Positions 11,893 through 24,186 of a stretch of DNA of 64,000 nucleotides are shown one piece after another (position 1 is the first letter of the stretch; every line of letters begins with the position of its first letter). Under the pieces are notes generated by a model, which did not search any database, was not told where the DNA came from, and saw only the letters and a list, made by a program, of their open reading frames with translations. The position numbers were made by a program, and so were the translations under genes. Source of the DNA: Rhodocollybia butyracea (taxonomy: Eukaryota > Basidiomycota > Agaricomycetes > Agaricales > Omphalotaceae); the NCBI GenBank assembly GCA_015501585.1, contig JADNRY010000157.1, forward strand, positions 1-64,000, read 5' to 3'.

Positions 11893-12617
11893 AGAGTGGA
11901 ATAAGATGGTGCAGGAGAGATGTCAGTTTACATGTGAAGTGTGTGCAACCTTGGGGAGTGTTTTGGTGGGCTAATTGCAGGTACATGGGGCAGTGGGAAG
12001 AGAAGGGAAGCTGCTGGCTCATGCTGAGTTGGACATGACCAAGGACAACTTGGACATGACCAAGGACAACTTGGACATGACCAAGGACAACTTGGACATG
12101 ACCAAGGTTAGGTTGGACATGACCAAGGCCAACTTGGACATGACCAAGGTTAGGTTGGACATGACCAAGGCCAACTTGGACATGACCAAGGTTAGGTTGG
12201 ACATGAGAGAAGGGAAGCTGCTGGCTCATGCTGAGTTGGACATGACCAAGGACAACTTGGACATGACCAAGGACAACTTGGACATGACCAAGGACAACTT
12301 GGACATGACCAAGGTTAGGTTGGACATGACCAAGGCCAACTTGGACATGACCAAGGTTAGGTTGGACATGACCAAGGCCAACTTGGACATGACCAAGGTT
12401 AGGTTGGACATGACCAAGGTCAGGTTGGACATGACCAAGGTCAGGTTGGACATGACCAAGGTCAGGTTGGACATGACCAAGGGCAACTTGGACATGTCCA
12501 AGATTAGGTTGTACATCATTTAAGGCATTTTAAAAATTACTATATTAGGAAATTTTTAAATTTCTATGGTGGCTGAGGTCAAAGCTGTTTTTATTACCAA
12601 ATTAGGCAATTATCAAA
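11893..12617. repeat. Left arm of foldback element 1
   Basis: Reverse-complement match to 19523-19915: the same unique word order (GGGGCAGTGGGAAGAG, the 21-bp minisatellite, then GGTGGCTGAGGTCAAAGCTG) occurs inverted there. The outer end that the right arm possesses (19916-20312) is missing on this side, so the left arm is truncated at 11893. Sequence to about 12720 (GATATAACATGCAAATTG and following) matches 34690-34735 of the giant palindrome, which links the two as one family. Confidence 0.8.
12031..12513. repeat. 21-bp minisatellite with open translation (LDMTKxx repeats)
   Basis: About 23 tandem copies of a 21-bp unit, GGACATGACCAAGG followed by a variable ACAACTT, TTAGGTT, CCAACTT or TCAGGTT. 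Because 21 is a multiple of three, the plus strand stays open from 11975 to 12523 (182 codons) as LDMTKDN, LDMTKVR and LDMTKAN heptads, and the minus strand is also open. A block of about 205 bp including AGAAGGGAAGCTGCTGG is duplicated (12000 and 12205). The same repeat lies in the inverted right arm. I regard this as a repeat, not a demonstrated gene. Confidence 0.85.
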
Positions 12618-12720
12618 CACTTATGCTTTTCTCATAGAGTTAGACACATTTGGTATTTTTGTTGATATAACATGCAAATTGACATGGATAAGGCTGATCC
12701 TTTTCATCCCCTGATACCCT

Positions 12721-13318
12721 GATATGTTCTCTACCTTTTCTGGGTCTCTGATATACTTAGATGTCCCATGGGAGATCAGTTCTTATTGATCTTTCAAATT
12801 TCCCATCAAAAACCCCATTTTTTCGAAGTTAAAGGATAAGTATCAGAGTATCCAGGGCAGTGGGGGCCACAGGCTTCTATGGCATTGTACCCTGGTATAA
12901 TAGGTACATTTCTACCACTCAGGAGTACTTCACACTGTCCTGAGAGAGTGGGTAATAACTGTTCTCTGTAGATCTATACATAAATTTCGCTTTTTTGACC
13001 ATCAAATCATTAATAGGGAAAGCTGTGGGTGAGAGATTGGGTTCAAAATTGAGGAGCAGTGTCCCAGGACATGATATAGCATATCTATGACAAAATATTC
13101 CTACTATATGATGGTCAAGATATGATGCAAAAGTTTGCCATGAGTGATAAATTCCGTAACACCTGTGACTTTCATGGCAAGTGTTTGGGGACCAGTTATG
13201 GCTGAGGTGACGGATCGTTTGTCAAATAGTCCTGCTGCTACTGGAACCATGGAACCATCTGATGCCCATTGCTGGTTTGTGGCTATGTGTGACGATGGCA
13301 GGAGATTTGATGTATGTG
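12721..13318. other. Interior of foldback element 1, no gene seen
   Basis: Between the left arm and the end of the LINE relic. No coding region with recognisable features; the 60-codon frame at 13144-13326 has no domain. It may include the LINE 3' untranslated region, but no clear poly(A) tail (T-run on this strand) marks an end. Confidence 0.4.
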
Positions 13319-14192
13319 TTAACTGACGAATCTGTTGTTCATCATGTGCACAAGTGTTGCGCGATCTAGAATGAGCTCAACCGAGCGTGCATGAAGCCAA
13401 GAAAACTTGAATGAACTTAGCATTGTCTGAATTTGCAGGAGGTTTTTCTTTGCAGCGGCTGACCATCCCATGGTGCTGATGCTCTTGTTTAATTGAAAGT
13501 GCAGCTTTGCTGTTGCCACGTCAAACTCCCATCTGCTGATGTGTTCCATTCGGGTGATATTCTTGGCTCTGAGAGAACGAAGCACATTTCCATCTAGCTT
13601 GTCCTCTGATGATGTTTTGTTTTCAGTGTTTGTAAGGGTGATACAGTGTGATAGGGATACATCACCACGTAGTATTTCCGTTCTTTCCGTTTGAACTATG
13701 GCTAAGTTTCCTTTGTATCGGGACATGACTTTATGCGCAACTAGCCATGATAATGGTACTTTCTTCAATTCAAGTGATGCATCTGTAAATTTAGACCCAC
13801 TCCGTCCAGAGGATAAATGCAATTATTGAGTGTACATGTCCACTCAGCTAAATAATTCTTGCCATGTCTTGATAGGCTGTTATATGATGGTTCAAATTTC
13901 GGCGTAAACCTTCAACAGCAAGACCTGCGTTAATACGGGCTATAGATGGGAAACCCATACCATTTGAGCTAACAGGCAGTGTCAGTATCGATGTATTAGG
14001 CATGAAAGGAAATCCCAGCTGATCATGAATCAGTCGGGTTATCTTTTTGTCCAGTATTTCTGCATCTGCCTGTCGAATGGGTTGTAATGAGAGAAGAGCT
14101 CGACACCTTGATACTATGTTCTGCACAACAATTTTTCGAAAGCAGTGTAATGGGCGGGCGTTTCTGTAGACGAGGTAGTGTAAATTCTTCAA
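13319..14192 (-). pseudogene. LINE ORF2 C-terminal part, possible RNase H-like tail
   Basis: Two open pieces (13848-14192 and 13319-13822) follow the reverse transcriptase on the same strand. The first, with RLIHDQLGFPFMP, resembles the connection region of LINE polymerases. The second contains GSKFTDASLELKKVPLSW, which recalls the FTDGS start of RNase H domains; other catalytic acids were not identified. Role inferred from position and weak motif similarity. Confidence 0.5.
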
Positions 14193-14201
14193 TTATACCT
14201 T

Positions 14202-15081
14202 TCAGCTGTTCAAATCTTGCGTCTGGATCATCAACCTTGGCACAAGGAATTCAAATTTGTTCCGAATCAAGGGTACCTCTTGAGTAGTGATTGTGAGGAG
14301 GCTTACTCCTCTCTCATTGGTCATGGAGTCGAAAAGTGACTGTATCAGGTTGAGCGCCTTCTGGGTTGAGTAATATGCATTTGTTTTCCGCCATTGCGTG
14401 AGCCATCTTATGCAAACTGAAATGTTCCATTTCGAGAGTGTTTCTTTTAAGGGACGGTATGGTGTGGGAGAAAATATACAAATCATCTGTAGCTTCAGTC
14501 ATGCCTGCTCGGATTGTTATGTTGTCATGAGGTAGATGTGGGTCTCCTTTCAGATGGTTCTCAGTGGTAATTATTAGTGCATCAGGGTCTTGAAGTAAGA
14601 GATCATTCAAGTAGTGGTGTCCCATTGCTGTGGTGAGAGTAGACTTGATTGGTGAGAGGGGGCCTCCTTGTTTGGTTAATCCATTCAGGATAATTGGTTC
14701 TGTATTGCCATGTGCTGTCCGAATTACACAGCTGTTTTCTGTCTGAGCGGCGCGATCTAGGTCAATGATTGCAGTGGGCAAGCCGATGGAGATTATCAAG
14801 TCATAGAATCCTTCGGGGGCGAGATAATCAAAACCTTTCATCTGGTCACGCTTGATCGCGTAAACTTGTGCCTTGTGTCTGTTGGCCCAACATTTGATTC
14901 CCGCTAAATAGCTCATTAGGTCGCGTGTTTGGACATTCTTCTGTGTTGCGACTTGCATATCAGGGAGGATGCATTTTGCGGATACATATGGAACTAGGCA
15001 GGCATTCAACCAAGACATTGGTATGTTTGCGATGAAATTAGATAGTAAAATTCCCCGCCAGTTCAACAAGTCAGTTCTCAT
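14202..15081 (-). pseudogene. LINE ORF2 reverse transcriptase domain, broken
   Basis: The 255-codon frame 14314-15081 carries reverse-transcriptase motifs: NWRGILLSN, the motif-A region RDQMKGFDYL, motif B LTKQGGPLSPI, and motif C read as EATDDLYIF, so ATDD replaces the usual YADD or FADD. A one-frame shift continues the protein at 14202-14486. This is the polymerase of the element. Because the frames are interrupted it cannot be active as written. Confidence 0.8.
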
Positions 15082-15929
15082 GCGCGTTTGTGGAACATTG
15101 ATAACCAGACATCCTTGATTTTACCTGGGAATGTTGATTTCTCAACAATGAAGTTGATGAGGGTAAGTACTAGAGTTAATCCCGGTCAGACAAGTTCTTG
15201 ACTATCCATTTTTCCCATTCATCTGGACCTGGTGCTGGCCGTAAATTTGCTTTTGCAAGTAATGAGCGAAGCTGTTGTAATGTTGCTGAACGTGGCCATT
15301 TGAATGGGTCTTGTTGGACCCTGTCTTTGACAACCATCAGAGCAGGAGTTGTTAGCCACGGCTTTGGAATATTTGGAGTGGGGTCATGCTGATACAGATC
15401 TGACCAGTATTTTTGAGATATCTTTTTTACTTGAGATGGATTGCTTATCAGTTCATCTGAGTCTGGATCCTTGACAACAATTGGGAGTGGAACATATTGA
15501 GTTTTTTGTCAGTATTTTCTTAGATGAGGCGCCGTTCAGTACGGCTAGTACTTGTGCTTTATTTTGTTTTGATGCACGTCTTGAATTTCTTTTGCCTTGA
15601 GTTTATATAGGACTTTTGAGGCCTTTTTCGTTCTTCTTGTGCAAATTGTAGTGCATCAGTATGTAGTCGAGAACTTTGGCAAGTTAGTTTCTGTAGTGTA
15701 ACACGAGCTGCATGTGAAACAATAGCTTGATAGTTCCCGTTCTGAAGGCTGCGAATTGCACCACTAATGGATCTGATGTATCCAACTTGACTTTGTATTA
15801 TTGGTGATGTAGGTCTGTTTGCGCGAAGTTGTGTCTTAGATCTTGGTACACGCCCATATGCTTCTTTGGCACTTGAGGTCATTATGCTCCCAATATGATT
15901 ATAGAGGTTAAGGAATGAGGCATTGTCTG

Positions 15930-17093
15930 TTACTTCAATGTTATGAGGGTTGCAGTGTTTGCTCTTTCGTCAAATAAAGTACAAAAGATCTGATGACGGT
16001 TCCGTTCGGAAGATGGAGGAAACTTGATACGTGGTTTATTGAATGCTATGCGATGTGGAAGGAATATTGCTGATGATCCCAACGGGGGTTTGAGAACAAT
16101 CTTTGCCATTATGGCTCTGTGATCTGTACAGGGAATAAAGTCATTTTTGCCTTGAGCAACAGATATGTGACCATCTAAGTAGGTGTTGTTCGATACCACA
16201 GCGCGGTCAATGATACTTCCTCCCGTTGGCTCAGTGGACCTTGATTTAGATGTCCAGTCATGAAGTCTGTTTTGTTCCGGCAAGAGAGACCATAGATCAA
16301 TGGCGTTTGTGTCTGAAAGAAACTTAAGATATTGTGCTCAGGCATCTGCGCCGCCTGATGCTCGTTCATTAGAATTGATGGTAGCGTTGAGGTCACCAGC
16401 TAGAGACCATGAATCGACATTACTTGTTTGAATAAAGTTAGTCAAGGCCGGCCAGAAGTTCAACGAGTCGGGGCTGCCGGGATCCCATGGGGCATATACC
16501 CCTATGATTCTGTGGTTGAAAGCTTGTCCGTTAGACGTCTGAATTGCTATGTCTGCTGCTAGTACCCTTCCAAGTAGTGCAGGGTCTGATATTGAAACAC
16601 AATTCCGAACTTGAAGATCATTGCAGATACCTAAAACTGTTCCCCATTTATAGAGGTGTGAGTTACCTTGACATTTGACAGTGCGTTCTTCAAGTATTTC
16701 ATAGTCGTTATGTGGTAAGTCTTTGATTATGGATGCCTTGGTCTTGCTTTCGTTCAGTATAAAAAGGTGAGGTTTTGCGGAACGTATTGCTGTGTTGATA
16801 TGTTGAAGTTTGACGGCATGTCCAAGACCATTGGCATTTAAAGAGTAAATGGAGAAAGTTGACGATGAATGAATCACATTTACAGTATTAAGAAGAGAAA
16901 GAGCAAGAAGGCATACAATTATTACTAGTGTGAACTTCGGGGTTAAAGTATAAATGTGACAAGATTTACAAGAAGTGAGGCTAGGAATACAAGAACAGGA
17001 TGAAGGAGATTGGCTAGGATACAAGAACAGGATGCGGAGACTGTGTAACACGAGGGTCTGTAGTAGAAGAGGGAGATACAAGATGGGAGCCAA
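15930..17093 (-). pseudogene. LINE ORF2 endonuclease (EEP family) domain, broken
   Basis: Apurinic-endonuclease-like motifs occur in order on the minus strand: SLNANGLGHAVK, LFILNESKTK with the catalytic-type Glu, GVYAPWDP, LAGDLNATI with the GDxN motif, DRAVVSN, and CTDHRAI near 16110 matching the terminal SDH-type His motif. In the family this domain nicks target DNA to prime reverse transcription. The frame changes near 16340-16396, so the protein is split. Upstream sequence to about 17647 (acidic DDMMDEEDALL, then an RSLSPSPTERR patch) may be the ORF1/ORF2 junction. Confidence 0.8.
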
Positions 17094-17643
17094 TGATGCA
17101 GGGCAGAGTTGATAGTACTAGGCAAGCGAGATGGATGTAAGGTAAAGTTAACAAGGGATGGTAAAGGTTTGTCTCGAGGTAAGGGGGTAGGCGGATGTAA
17201 AAGAACATTGTTTGAGCATAGAAAGCGCCTACGAAAGGCCAGTTGTGTCCCATTAGGACCTTGCGTGAATGTTACGCTGAGCGTTTTAAGTGATGGAGTT
17301 GTTAATTCTAGTGTACAAGAAGTGTGAAAAAGGGAATAGCGGGGTTTTGGGGGTCGTACCTCGTTGCCAATGGTCCTGGACTCTTGAATGCCCTCTTGAA
17401 CGTGCATTGTTGTGTCTGAATCGGGGTTGGACATCCTCGGTCGAACACGACGTTCCGTTGGGCTCGGAGATAGAGATCGTTGACGAGGGGTAGTAGCACT
17501 TGTAGATGGAGGTGCAGGGAGAGATGGAGCGGTAGTAAGAGCGAGTAAAGCATCTTCTTCATCCATCATATCATCCAGCTCTTGTTGCTTCTCCTTGATG
17601 ATGTCGTTGAGTCTCTGCACTTCCACTTGTGAATCAACACCCT

Positions 17644-19073
17644 TCAAGAGTTTGGTTTCAAGTGTATCAATCCGGTCTTTAAGTATGGCGCGTCAACTGA
17701 CAAAATTGACACATTTTCCCAGAACGTATAGTTGTTGGCTAGTAGCGACTGCTTCATGCTGAATGGACTGACCATGTTAGCTAGAACAAGCATCTGCTTC
17801 TCACCATGATCAATTCTGTGCTTCAGCGCTTCAGTCTCTGCCTTCTGCTCACAAGCCTGTTTTTCGAAGGTATCCAATCATCGAGCCATCGCCTTTGGAC
17901 TGTCATTGATAGCCGATACAACTTTGTTGGCACCATCTGTGATGGACTTGTCGGTGTTCTTTTTACGGAATGCCGGGTTGGAGTTGAAGGTGTACAGGAG
18001 TTGGGGAAGAGTGATGTCTGGATGTTTTGTCGTGATCTGCTCTTCAAACAGCTTCGTCAACTTCAAGACTTGCTGAGTAATTTCCATGTCTCACACAAGA
18101 AGATGTAGAGGTCATTGTTTGGCCCGTATGATCATTCATCACAAATGGAAGATCCATTGTGAGCGCAGTTGGTATGAATCCACGAGCGGAGAAATTCTGC
18201 CGGTGAAGGATCGTAAGCTGAGCATCCTGTGATGACGATGTCATATGGGTGTTGGATGGGAGTATGGTTAACAGCAGTGATAGGAAGAGGAAGGGATGAT
18301 ATGGATGGGATGTGGACAAAGCCGTGTTCGAGGATTTGAGAGCGAGTGGAGGTGAGAATGAGTTCTACGATGACAGTGTGTCCAACAGAAAAGGCAGTGT
18401 AGTAAGGAATGTTTTCTGTCGTCAACATCTCAGTGACACGCGATACTAGGTGAGAGGCATTCTTTGGTTCATCTGAGATGACACAATCTGGGTTCTGTCT
18501 GGTAAGCTCAGATTCGTGAGCTTGCGTTACCGCCGGCATTTGTATCCACATGAATTTGTCACTTCCTTCACAACTAGGCATCCATGCAACATCCAATGCA
18601 GGCTTGAGTGCTTTTATTGCCTTCTGCCAGTGCTCTAGAAGATCCCAGCGGGGCTCAATGCTGTTGTTGACCGAGCTCTGGAGGGCGACATAGCAGGTGG
18701 CTGGATGGGGTTGACTAGACTGATATGGAGTAACTTCGACAGGAAAGGAGGCGAAGGTCGGATCGTTTTTTAAAATTTCATTTACAACGTGTTTAATGGA
18801 TAGGACTGGATCATGGACAGGATCGGTCTCTTTCCATGCGTTGCAAATGATTAGCTTGACATTTTCAGCACAAATTGCACCAGTAAGAGATCGGTTTGCG
18901 CACGGAGACTGAAGCAGAGTCCGCATCATCGAATCAGCCTTTCTGGGCGTGAATGGTGGTGGCGTGTTGGGTGGAAGCTGATTGACAGCATGTCCTGTCG
19001 ACAACTGGTGGCCAGAACGACTTTTAGAAGGAGTAATGGGTGCATTAGGTCTCGCAGAAGAATTTTGAGACAT
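17644..19073 (-). pseudogene. LINE ORF1-like protein, broken
   Basis: The longest open piece is 18132-19073 (313 codons, start MSQNSSARPNAP). It has a proline/serine-rich basic N terminus up to about residue 60 and then a globular region of unknown fold. Downstream pieces at 17878-18087 and 17644-17877 continue in shifted frames with charged, coiled-coil-like sequence, for example FEKQACEQKAETEALKHRI. Position upstream of the endonuclease on the same strand fits ORF1, the nucleic-acid-binding protein of LINEs. No zinc knuckle was seen. At least two frame breaks separate the pieces. Confidence 0.6.
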
Positions 19074-19355
19074 GGTTCAAAATTTCCCGATAAGGAAATT
19101 GAACTTTCGATTTCTCCAATTTGCAGATGAAAATTCGGTGGAGATTTTAGTAGAGGCTTATATCAGATTTAGATAGTGGTTTTAGAGAATATAGCCGAGT
19201 TTAGAGCTCAGTTTCGGGTTTTGGGGCTGGGGTGATGGTTGTTGTTGTTGTTGTTCTATGTATGGAGAAGGGGTCTGGATGCCTACTACAAGTTCTTGTC
19301 CTCATGGATAGAGTTCAGAGAGTTTTTGTGGTGAGTTTGGCCATGTCCCAATTAG

Positions 19356-19580
19356 GTAGTGAAAACAGCTTTGACCTCATCCACTGCAAAAAGTTTGTGA
19401 TTTCTCAATTAAGTAATAAAAGTAATAAAAACAGCTTTGGCCTCATCCACTGCAAAAGATTTGTCACTTCTTAATTAGGCAATGAAAACAGCTTTGACCT
19501 CATCCACTGCAAACTTTTGAAATTGTGATAATTGCCTAATTTGGTAATAAGAACAGCTTTGACCTCAGCCACTATAGAAA
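19356..19580. repeat. Tandem repeat AACAGCTTTGACCTCATCC
   Basis: Four copies of an AACAGCTTTGACCTCATCCACTG-like block at about 70-bp spacing, each followed by a TTTGTGATTTCTCAATTA-like or related AT-rich segment. The same word occurs in the giant palindrome next to the GGACATGTCC arrays (41521-41540) and singly at 12573, so it is an internal repeat of the foldback family. An open frame at 19232-19474 is incidental. Confidence 0.65.
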
Positions 19581-20312
19581 TTTAAAAATTTCCTAATATA
19601 GTAATTTTTAAAATGCCTTAAATGATGTACAACCTAATCTTGGACATGTCCAAGTTGCCCTTGGCCATGCCAAACTAACCCTTGGTCATGTCCAAGTTGA
19701 CCTTGGTCATGTCCAATCTAACCTTGGTCATGTCCAAGTTGCCCCAGGTCATGTCCAAGCTGTCCTTGGCCAGATCCAACTCAGCATGAGCCAGCAGCTT
19801 CCCTTCTCTTCCCACTGCCCCATGTACCTGCAATTAGCCCACCAAAACACTCCCCAAGGTTGCACACACTTCACATGTAAACTGACATCTCTCCTGCACC
19901 ATCTTATTCCACTCTGGAGGCTGACATCTCTCCCAAAGCATTTTATATTGCTTTCCAAGCATCCCCTACTCCTCCCTCAGCACCCTCTACTCCCCCTCTG
20001 TCACCCTCACTGCACCCCCTACTCCTACCCTGGAAGTTCCACACCCCTCCCAAGAGGTCTCCCTCCTCTCCCGCAAGGTACCCTATCCCTGCCAGGGCAT
20101 ACCCTATCCTACCCCTGGTCATGACCAACTTGACCCAGGTGACCAGGTCATGGCCTACTTGCTTGGACATGACCCACTTCCCTGGGCATGACCAAGCCAT
20201 CCTGGACATGACCAAGGCACCTTGGATTTGCCAGGGACTTTGAGTCTTTTTAGTCAGGTCAATGTAACAAAAGTGTAGACTAATAAGACTAAAAAAGTGG
20301 TTGCCTGAAGTG
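19523..20312. repeat. Right arm and outer end of foldback element 1
   Basis: 19523-19915 is the inverted partner of 11893-12617, with about seven 21-bp units (19640-19790). The arm then continues through CCTCCC-rich and GGTCATG-rich sequence to an outer end that reads TTTTTAGTCAGGTCAATG, then GTGTAGACTAATAAGA and GTGGTTGCCTGAAGTG. Nearly the same end occurs at 41818-41900, inverted at 34270-34352, and at 50228-50295, defining one family. Confidence 0.75.
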
Positions 20313-21299
20313 CCTTCAAAACATATACAGGCTATCCTGAGCTTTGCATCCATCCATGGGTATCCCCAAGACACAATACTTTGATAGGTGTTCATATGGA
20401 TATGTTTCTTGACCTGAAGTTCAGACCTTGGCACATGTATTTGTGTCTTTTGACTTGGATTGCCTCTATGCAATCCGAAAACATGATTTCCAAGATTTCA
20501 GCATGATCTGAGAGGTATACCATGCTCTATGCATGTTTCATTGTTCAAAAATCGCATTTTTGGGGGAGAATACATACATATCAATTAATACACTTACTCT
20601 AGGTGTCACATAAAGGACACTGAGATACGTTTCAGGTGTATATCATCTCGATGAATCCATATGTGCAGTATGAGTCCCCTCACCATTCAAAATACCATGT
20701 GTAATCCCCAAAAAATCCAATCTTAAGGGAAAACATGTAAAGATCAATAGGTACATGTGATAATACACACGGGGAAGTATTGCAGTATATGAAAATCCCA
20801 TAGGAGGTGCTACTGACCAGATTTGATTCCCTGAGCTCATCCACTGAATCATCCAAGTCCCTCCCCAGGTCAATTTTTTCGAAATTATGTAGGTAAGGTC
20901 AAAAATAAATGTTGGAATGTTCAAGGAGTGAGTATTGGGATATATAGGACTATAATAGGAGGTATTACTGCCGAAATCCCAGGCCCTAAGTGCAACAACT
21001 GGGGCCTCCAGATCCCCCCAAGCTGAAATTCAATCCAAGATACAGCTTTCCACCAATTTTTATCTATATCCTGCATTTCAATTCCCATGTCTGAATTAAT
21101 GGTGCATTTATACAGCATTTTTTCGAGGATTATGAATATATGCACCTGTAATGCAGCCAAATTATCTGGTATGGGACCGCATATGCCTAGTATACATTTC
21201 CACGAGGTGGGGGTTAGCATACATCCCTATTTGAATCTTTACAGGGTATATTTCGCATTTTTTGAGCTTTTTTGGTGAATATGGCCACCCAGTGATGTC
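20313..21299. other. No gene recognised
   Basis: About 1 kb of single-copy-looking DNA. Open frames of 60-100 codons on both strands have no domain, signal peptide or splice pattern that I can support. Confidence 0.4.
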
Positions 21300-21329
21300 A
21301 CAAGAGTGCACGTCGTTAGAGGCCCCTAT

Positions 21330-21740
21330 GGTGTATCCCTTTTGCAGAATTTTTCCTCATTTTTCCGGCATTTTTTCGATTTACAGGAGCATTTACACAT
21401 AGATTCCTATGCTCCTGGTGGTGCAGCGATGCCCCTATACTGTCTCCACACCCTTGCACTTTTTGAACATTTTTTTCATGATTTTTCCGGCATTTTTTCG
21501 ATTTACATGAGCATTTACACATGGTTTCCCACGCTCCCGCTCATGCGCCCCGCCCCCCGCATGCCACCCAGAATATATTCAGAATTTTTTCTCGATTTTA
21601 GGTGGCTATCTAATCTAAATCATCTTTCTGAGTGGTTTCCCACGCCCCCGCTCATGCGCCCCTAGAATATGTTCCGCATTTTTTCCGATTTTTTCTCGAT
21701 TTTAGGCACCTATCTAGCTCTTATCATCTTTTTGATTTCC
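21330..21740. repeat. Diverged tandem repeat with CGGCATTTTTTCGATTTACA
   Basis: The word CCGGCATTTTTTCGATTTAC followed by AGGAGCATTTACACAT occurs at about 21367 and again near 21490. TTTCCCACGCTCCCGCTCATG / TTTCCCACGCCCCCGCTCATG words recur at 21524 and 21638, followed by TTTTTTCTCGATTTTAGG. Period is roughly 115-125 bp. Open frames here reflect the repeat. Confidence 0.55.
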
Positions 21741-22093
21741 CAATATGGTTGTTATCTTATCCGTCAAGCCAAGCCGTGAAGCCGCCTCCGCCGGCAGTGT
21801 CACTAACTGGCAGCTCTTAGGCTTATCGCTAGCCTTTGTAAAAGCAGCCATGACAATCATCGGTATCCTTTAAAAAGGACTTACAGAATGTGGTGAGCAG
21901 ATCTGGATTATGCAAGTCAATTTGTCTCCTTGAGAAGCCTAGCCATCATACCTTATGGCATGCAACAAACAGTAAGTATTTGTAAACACTGGTCAAACTC
22001 TTTCGACTGACTTTAAGTACAAGGATGCGACTTCAGGATGGAGTCTTCTAGAATCTTTCAACTCACAGTCCTTACAGGTTATGGATACCCTTA

Positions 22094-22959
22094 TTGAGAT
22101 GGGGCTCGCTACACTGGCAAAAGGCGACTCTCAAGCTTGATACCTCGCTAGATGCAGAAGGCCTTAAGGCATGGTTGAAAGAGCATCTGCCTCTGCCTAT
22201 GGAGTACTGCCAGGAAAGACTTCTCCTTCAAGGTTTCCCCAATCCTAATTATCCAAGATATACTCAAGATGCCAAGTAGAAGGGAAAGGGAAAGGTGAAT
22301 TCCATAATTCTTTGACTAATCATTCAAGTTAATGATTTTAATTAGGTTTTTCAGCTCCTTTCACTCAGAAACCTTGTTATTGCTCAGAAAGTTTCTCTCC
22401 TGGAGAAGAAAGTGAAGACCAAGAGATAGATGGAGACAGCAATGATGACGCAAAGAATGCTGATTCTGAAGGCAACAGTTCCAATCATAAGGAACATGTT
22501 ACTCCAGTAAGATGTTCCACTAGGTTTGCTTGGAAAGTATCCGCCCCTGTAGTTTCATCTAAACAAAATGGTAAGTCCTAACATTTTTCTTTGTTCATTG
22601 ATTGAAGAACTAACTTCAGTGCTAGTTGAGTACTTGGAAGTGGACTCTGATGACTGATCTGTTAGAGGCTCTCGCTCTTCCAATATTGAATTTTTTGCTT
22701 CTTCGAAAGGTACATATCTTCTTTTTGATGTCTCTTTAATTGTTATTCATTCTTGACATATCAAGCAGGTCCTTCTGGAAAGAAAAGAGTCCTCAGTGAG
22801 GAGGTTTCCAGTGATGAGCCTGCTTGCAAATGTTCTTGTTCAGCTGAAGTTATCCATGATGAAGAGGCTACTCCAAAGACTCCCATGGTGGATCCCACCT
22901 TATCTTTTCTCACGAATATGGCCACCACCACCCACAGATTGATTGATGACCTTCATTGA
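22094..22959 (+). pseudogene. Unidentified, possibly spliced coding remnants
   Basis: Pieces with coding character: a segment near 22094-22279 (ATLKLDTSLDAEGLKAWLKE), an acidic Ser-rich segment after a possible intron near 22292-22351 (PGEESEDQEIDGDSNDD), and 22753-22959 (EEVSSDEPACKCSCSAEV). I do not recognise the protein. It lies just upstream of a hAT transposase remnant on the same strand and could be its degenerate N-terminal region or accessory gene, but no BED-type zinc finger was seen. Confidence 0.35.
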
Positions 22960-23412
22960 AGATAGGTCACTATTTTGATTTTTGCTTTCAATGCTATTTG
23001 CCCCCAACCCTGTTACAATCTTTTTAATCTATAGAATGACATCCATCACTTTAGTCTCCAGTCATATGCTTACTTTCCTTTGAATCTGACATGTCCTGTC
23101 ATAGAATCTATACCCACTACTGTATAATCTCCGCTCTTTAGAACTACATCCCGCTACTACTTCGCTGCTCACTACTTCACCACATCACTACATTGCTCGC
23201 TACTACATTGCTACATTGCTACTTCATTGCTCTCTAGCTATATACTTGTTTTACATATTGAAATTGAAAATGACCAGTTCCAGTCAGAATGCAAACTTGA
23301 AAGTTTTCTTGGTTTAGGAGCCCAAGATGTTTGTTTGAAATTATTTATTGTACAAATCATGCCTCATATAGACGGGACTTCTTTGTGAAGGCAAACTGGC
23401 AGGATAGCTGGA

Positions 23413-23977
23413 GTGATGCTGCTATTTGTGCTGTGCACTGGGTCCGCTATCAGAAATGACTTGCAAAGTCCTCAGGGCCTACGTCTCGGGGAAATGGGCT
23501 TGATGATGATTTCGCGGCCCTTGATTTCCCTGCGCTTTATACTGATCATGATCCCTTTGATGAGTTTATCAACGCTTCTCCAACAAATGATGAACCAATT
23601 CTCTTCTGGACACAATGCTCTTCTCCCTTAAAAGCTGCACAAGTTCCCTTCAACAAGCTTTAGCACAAATGGCACTTGATTTCATAAGTGCTCCAGCCAC
23701 TAGCACAGATGTCGAGAGACTTCTCTTGAGCTCAGGTCTTGTGGTCAGTAAATGTCACCACAATCTTACACCTGATCACATCAGTGCTCAAAGCACTTTA
23801 CTTGTGATTTGGTTTACAGTTCCTGATCTTGTTCCAAAAGCAGCTATTACTCGCAAATTATATATGTTGTATGGAAGAAAGGTGGTAATGGATTCTGCAT
23901 CTAAATGGTCTGATAGTGATGCAGAGAACAGGATGCAAGACGTTGACTTTATTGATGTTGATGATGAACTTTCTTAA
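23413..23977 (+). pseudogene. hAT-family transposase, C-terminal dimerisation region, broken
   Basis: The open piece 23615-23977 contains LAQMALDFISAPATSTDVER then LVVSKCHHNLTPDHI, the typical C-terminal pattern of hAT transposases (ALDYLSIPATS..VER..S followed by a basic RR/HxL motif). A preceding stretch in another frame (23503-23630, with DHDPFDEFINASPTNDEPI and LFWTQCSSP) reads like the acidic linker and Trp region just before it. The catalytic core upstream is not recognisable and a frameshift separates the parts, so this is a relic. Confidence 0.75.
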
Positions 23978-24186
23978 TCAACTAGATTTATATTTTATTC
24001 CTACATTAATTCTTGAGTGTTCTGGAAATACTTGTTGATACACTCAATACTTGGGCACTCAAGTGTAATGGTGTCCTGAAGGTTAAACACTCGAGTTTAA
24101 GTTTCTGGTTTTGAGAGGTAAACACCTGAGGCACGAGTGTCAAGTTAGCTCAAGGGTACCCTTGTGCCCATCTAATGCATCTACTA

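Larger units (their letters stand above)
13319..19073 (-). mobile_element. Degenerate non-LTR (LINE) retrotransposon nested in foldback element 1
   Basis: On the minus strand the order is ORF1-like region, AP-type endonuclease, reverse transcriptase and a possible RNase H-like tail, which is the order of LINEs such as the fungal Tad and I/Jockey groups. All parts carry stops or frameshifts, so the copy is dead. It lies between the inverted arms of a foldback element, most simply explained as insertion into it. Ends are approximate; no target duplication was identified. Confidence 0.85.

Noticed and set aside
12019..12519. Repeats at 12031-12513 considered as a CRISPR array
   Set aside because: The 21-bp units are contiguous with no spacers, and the setting is eukaryotic.
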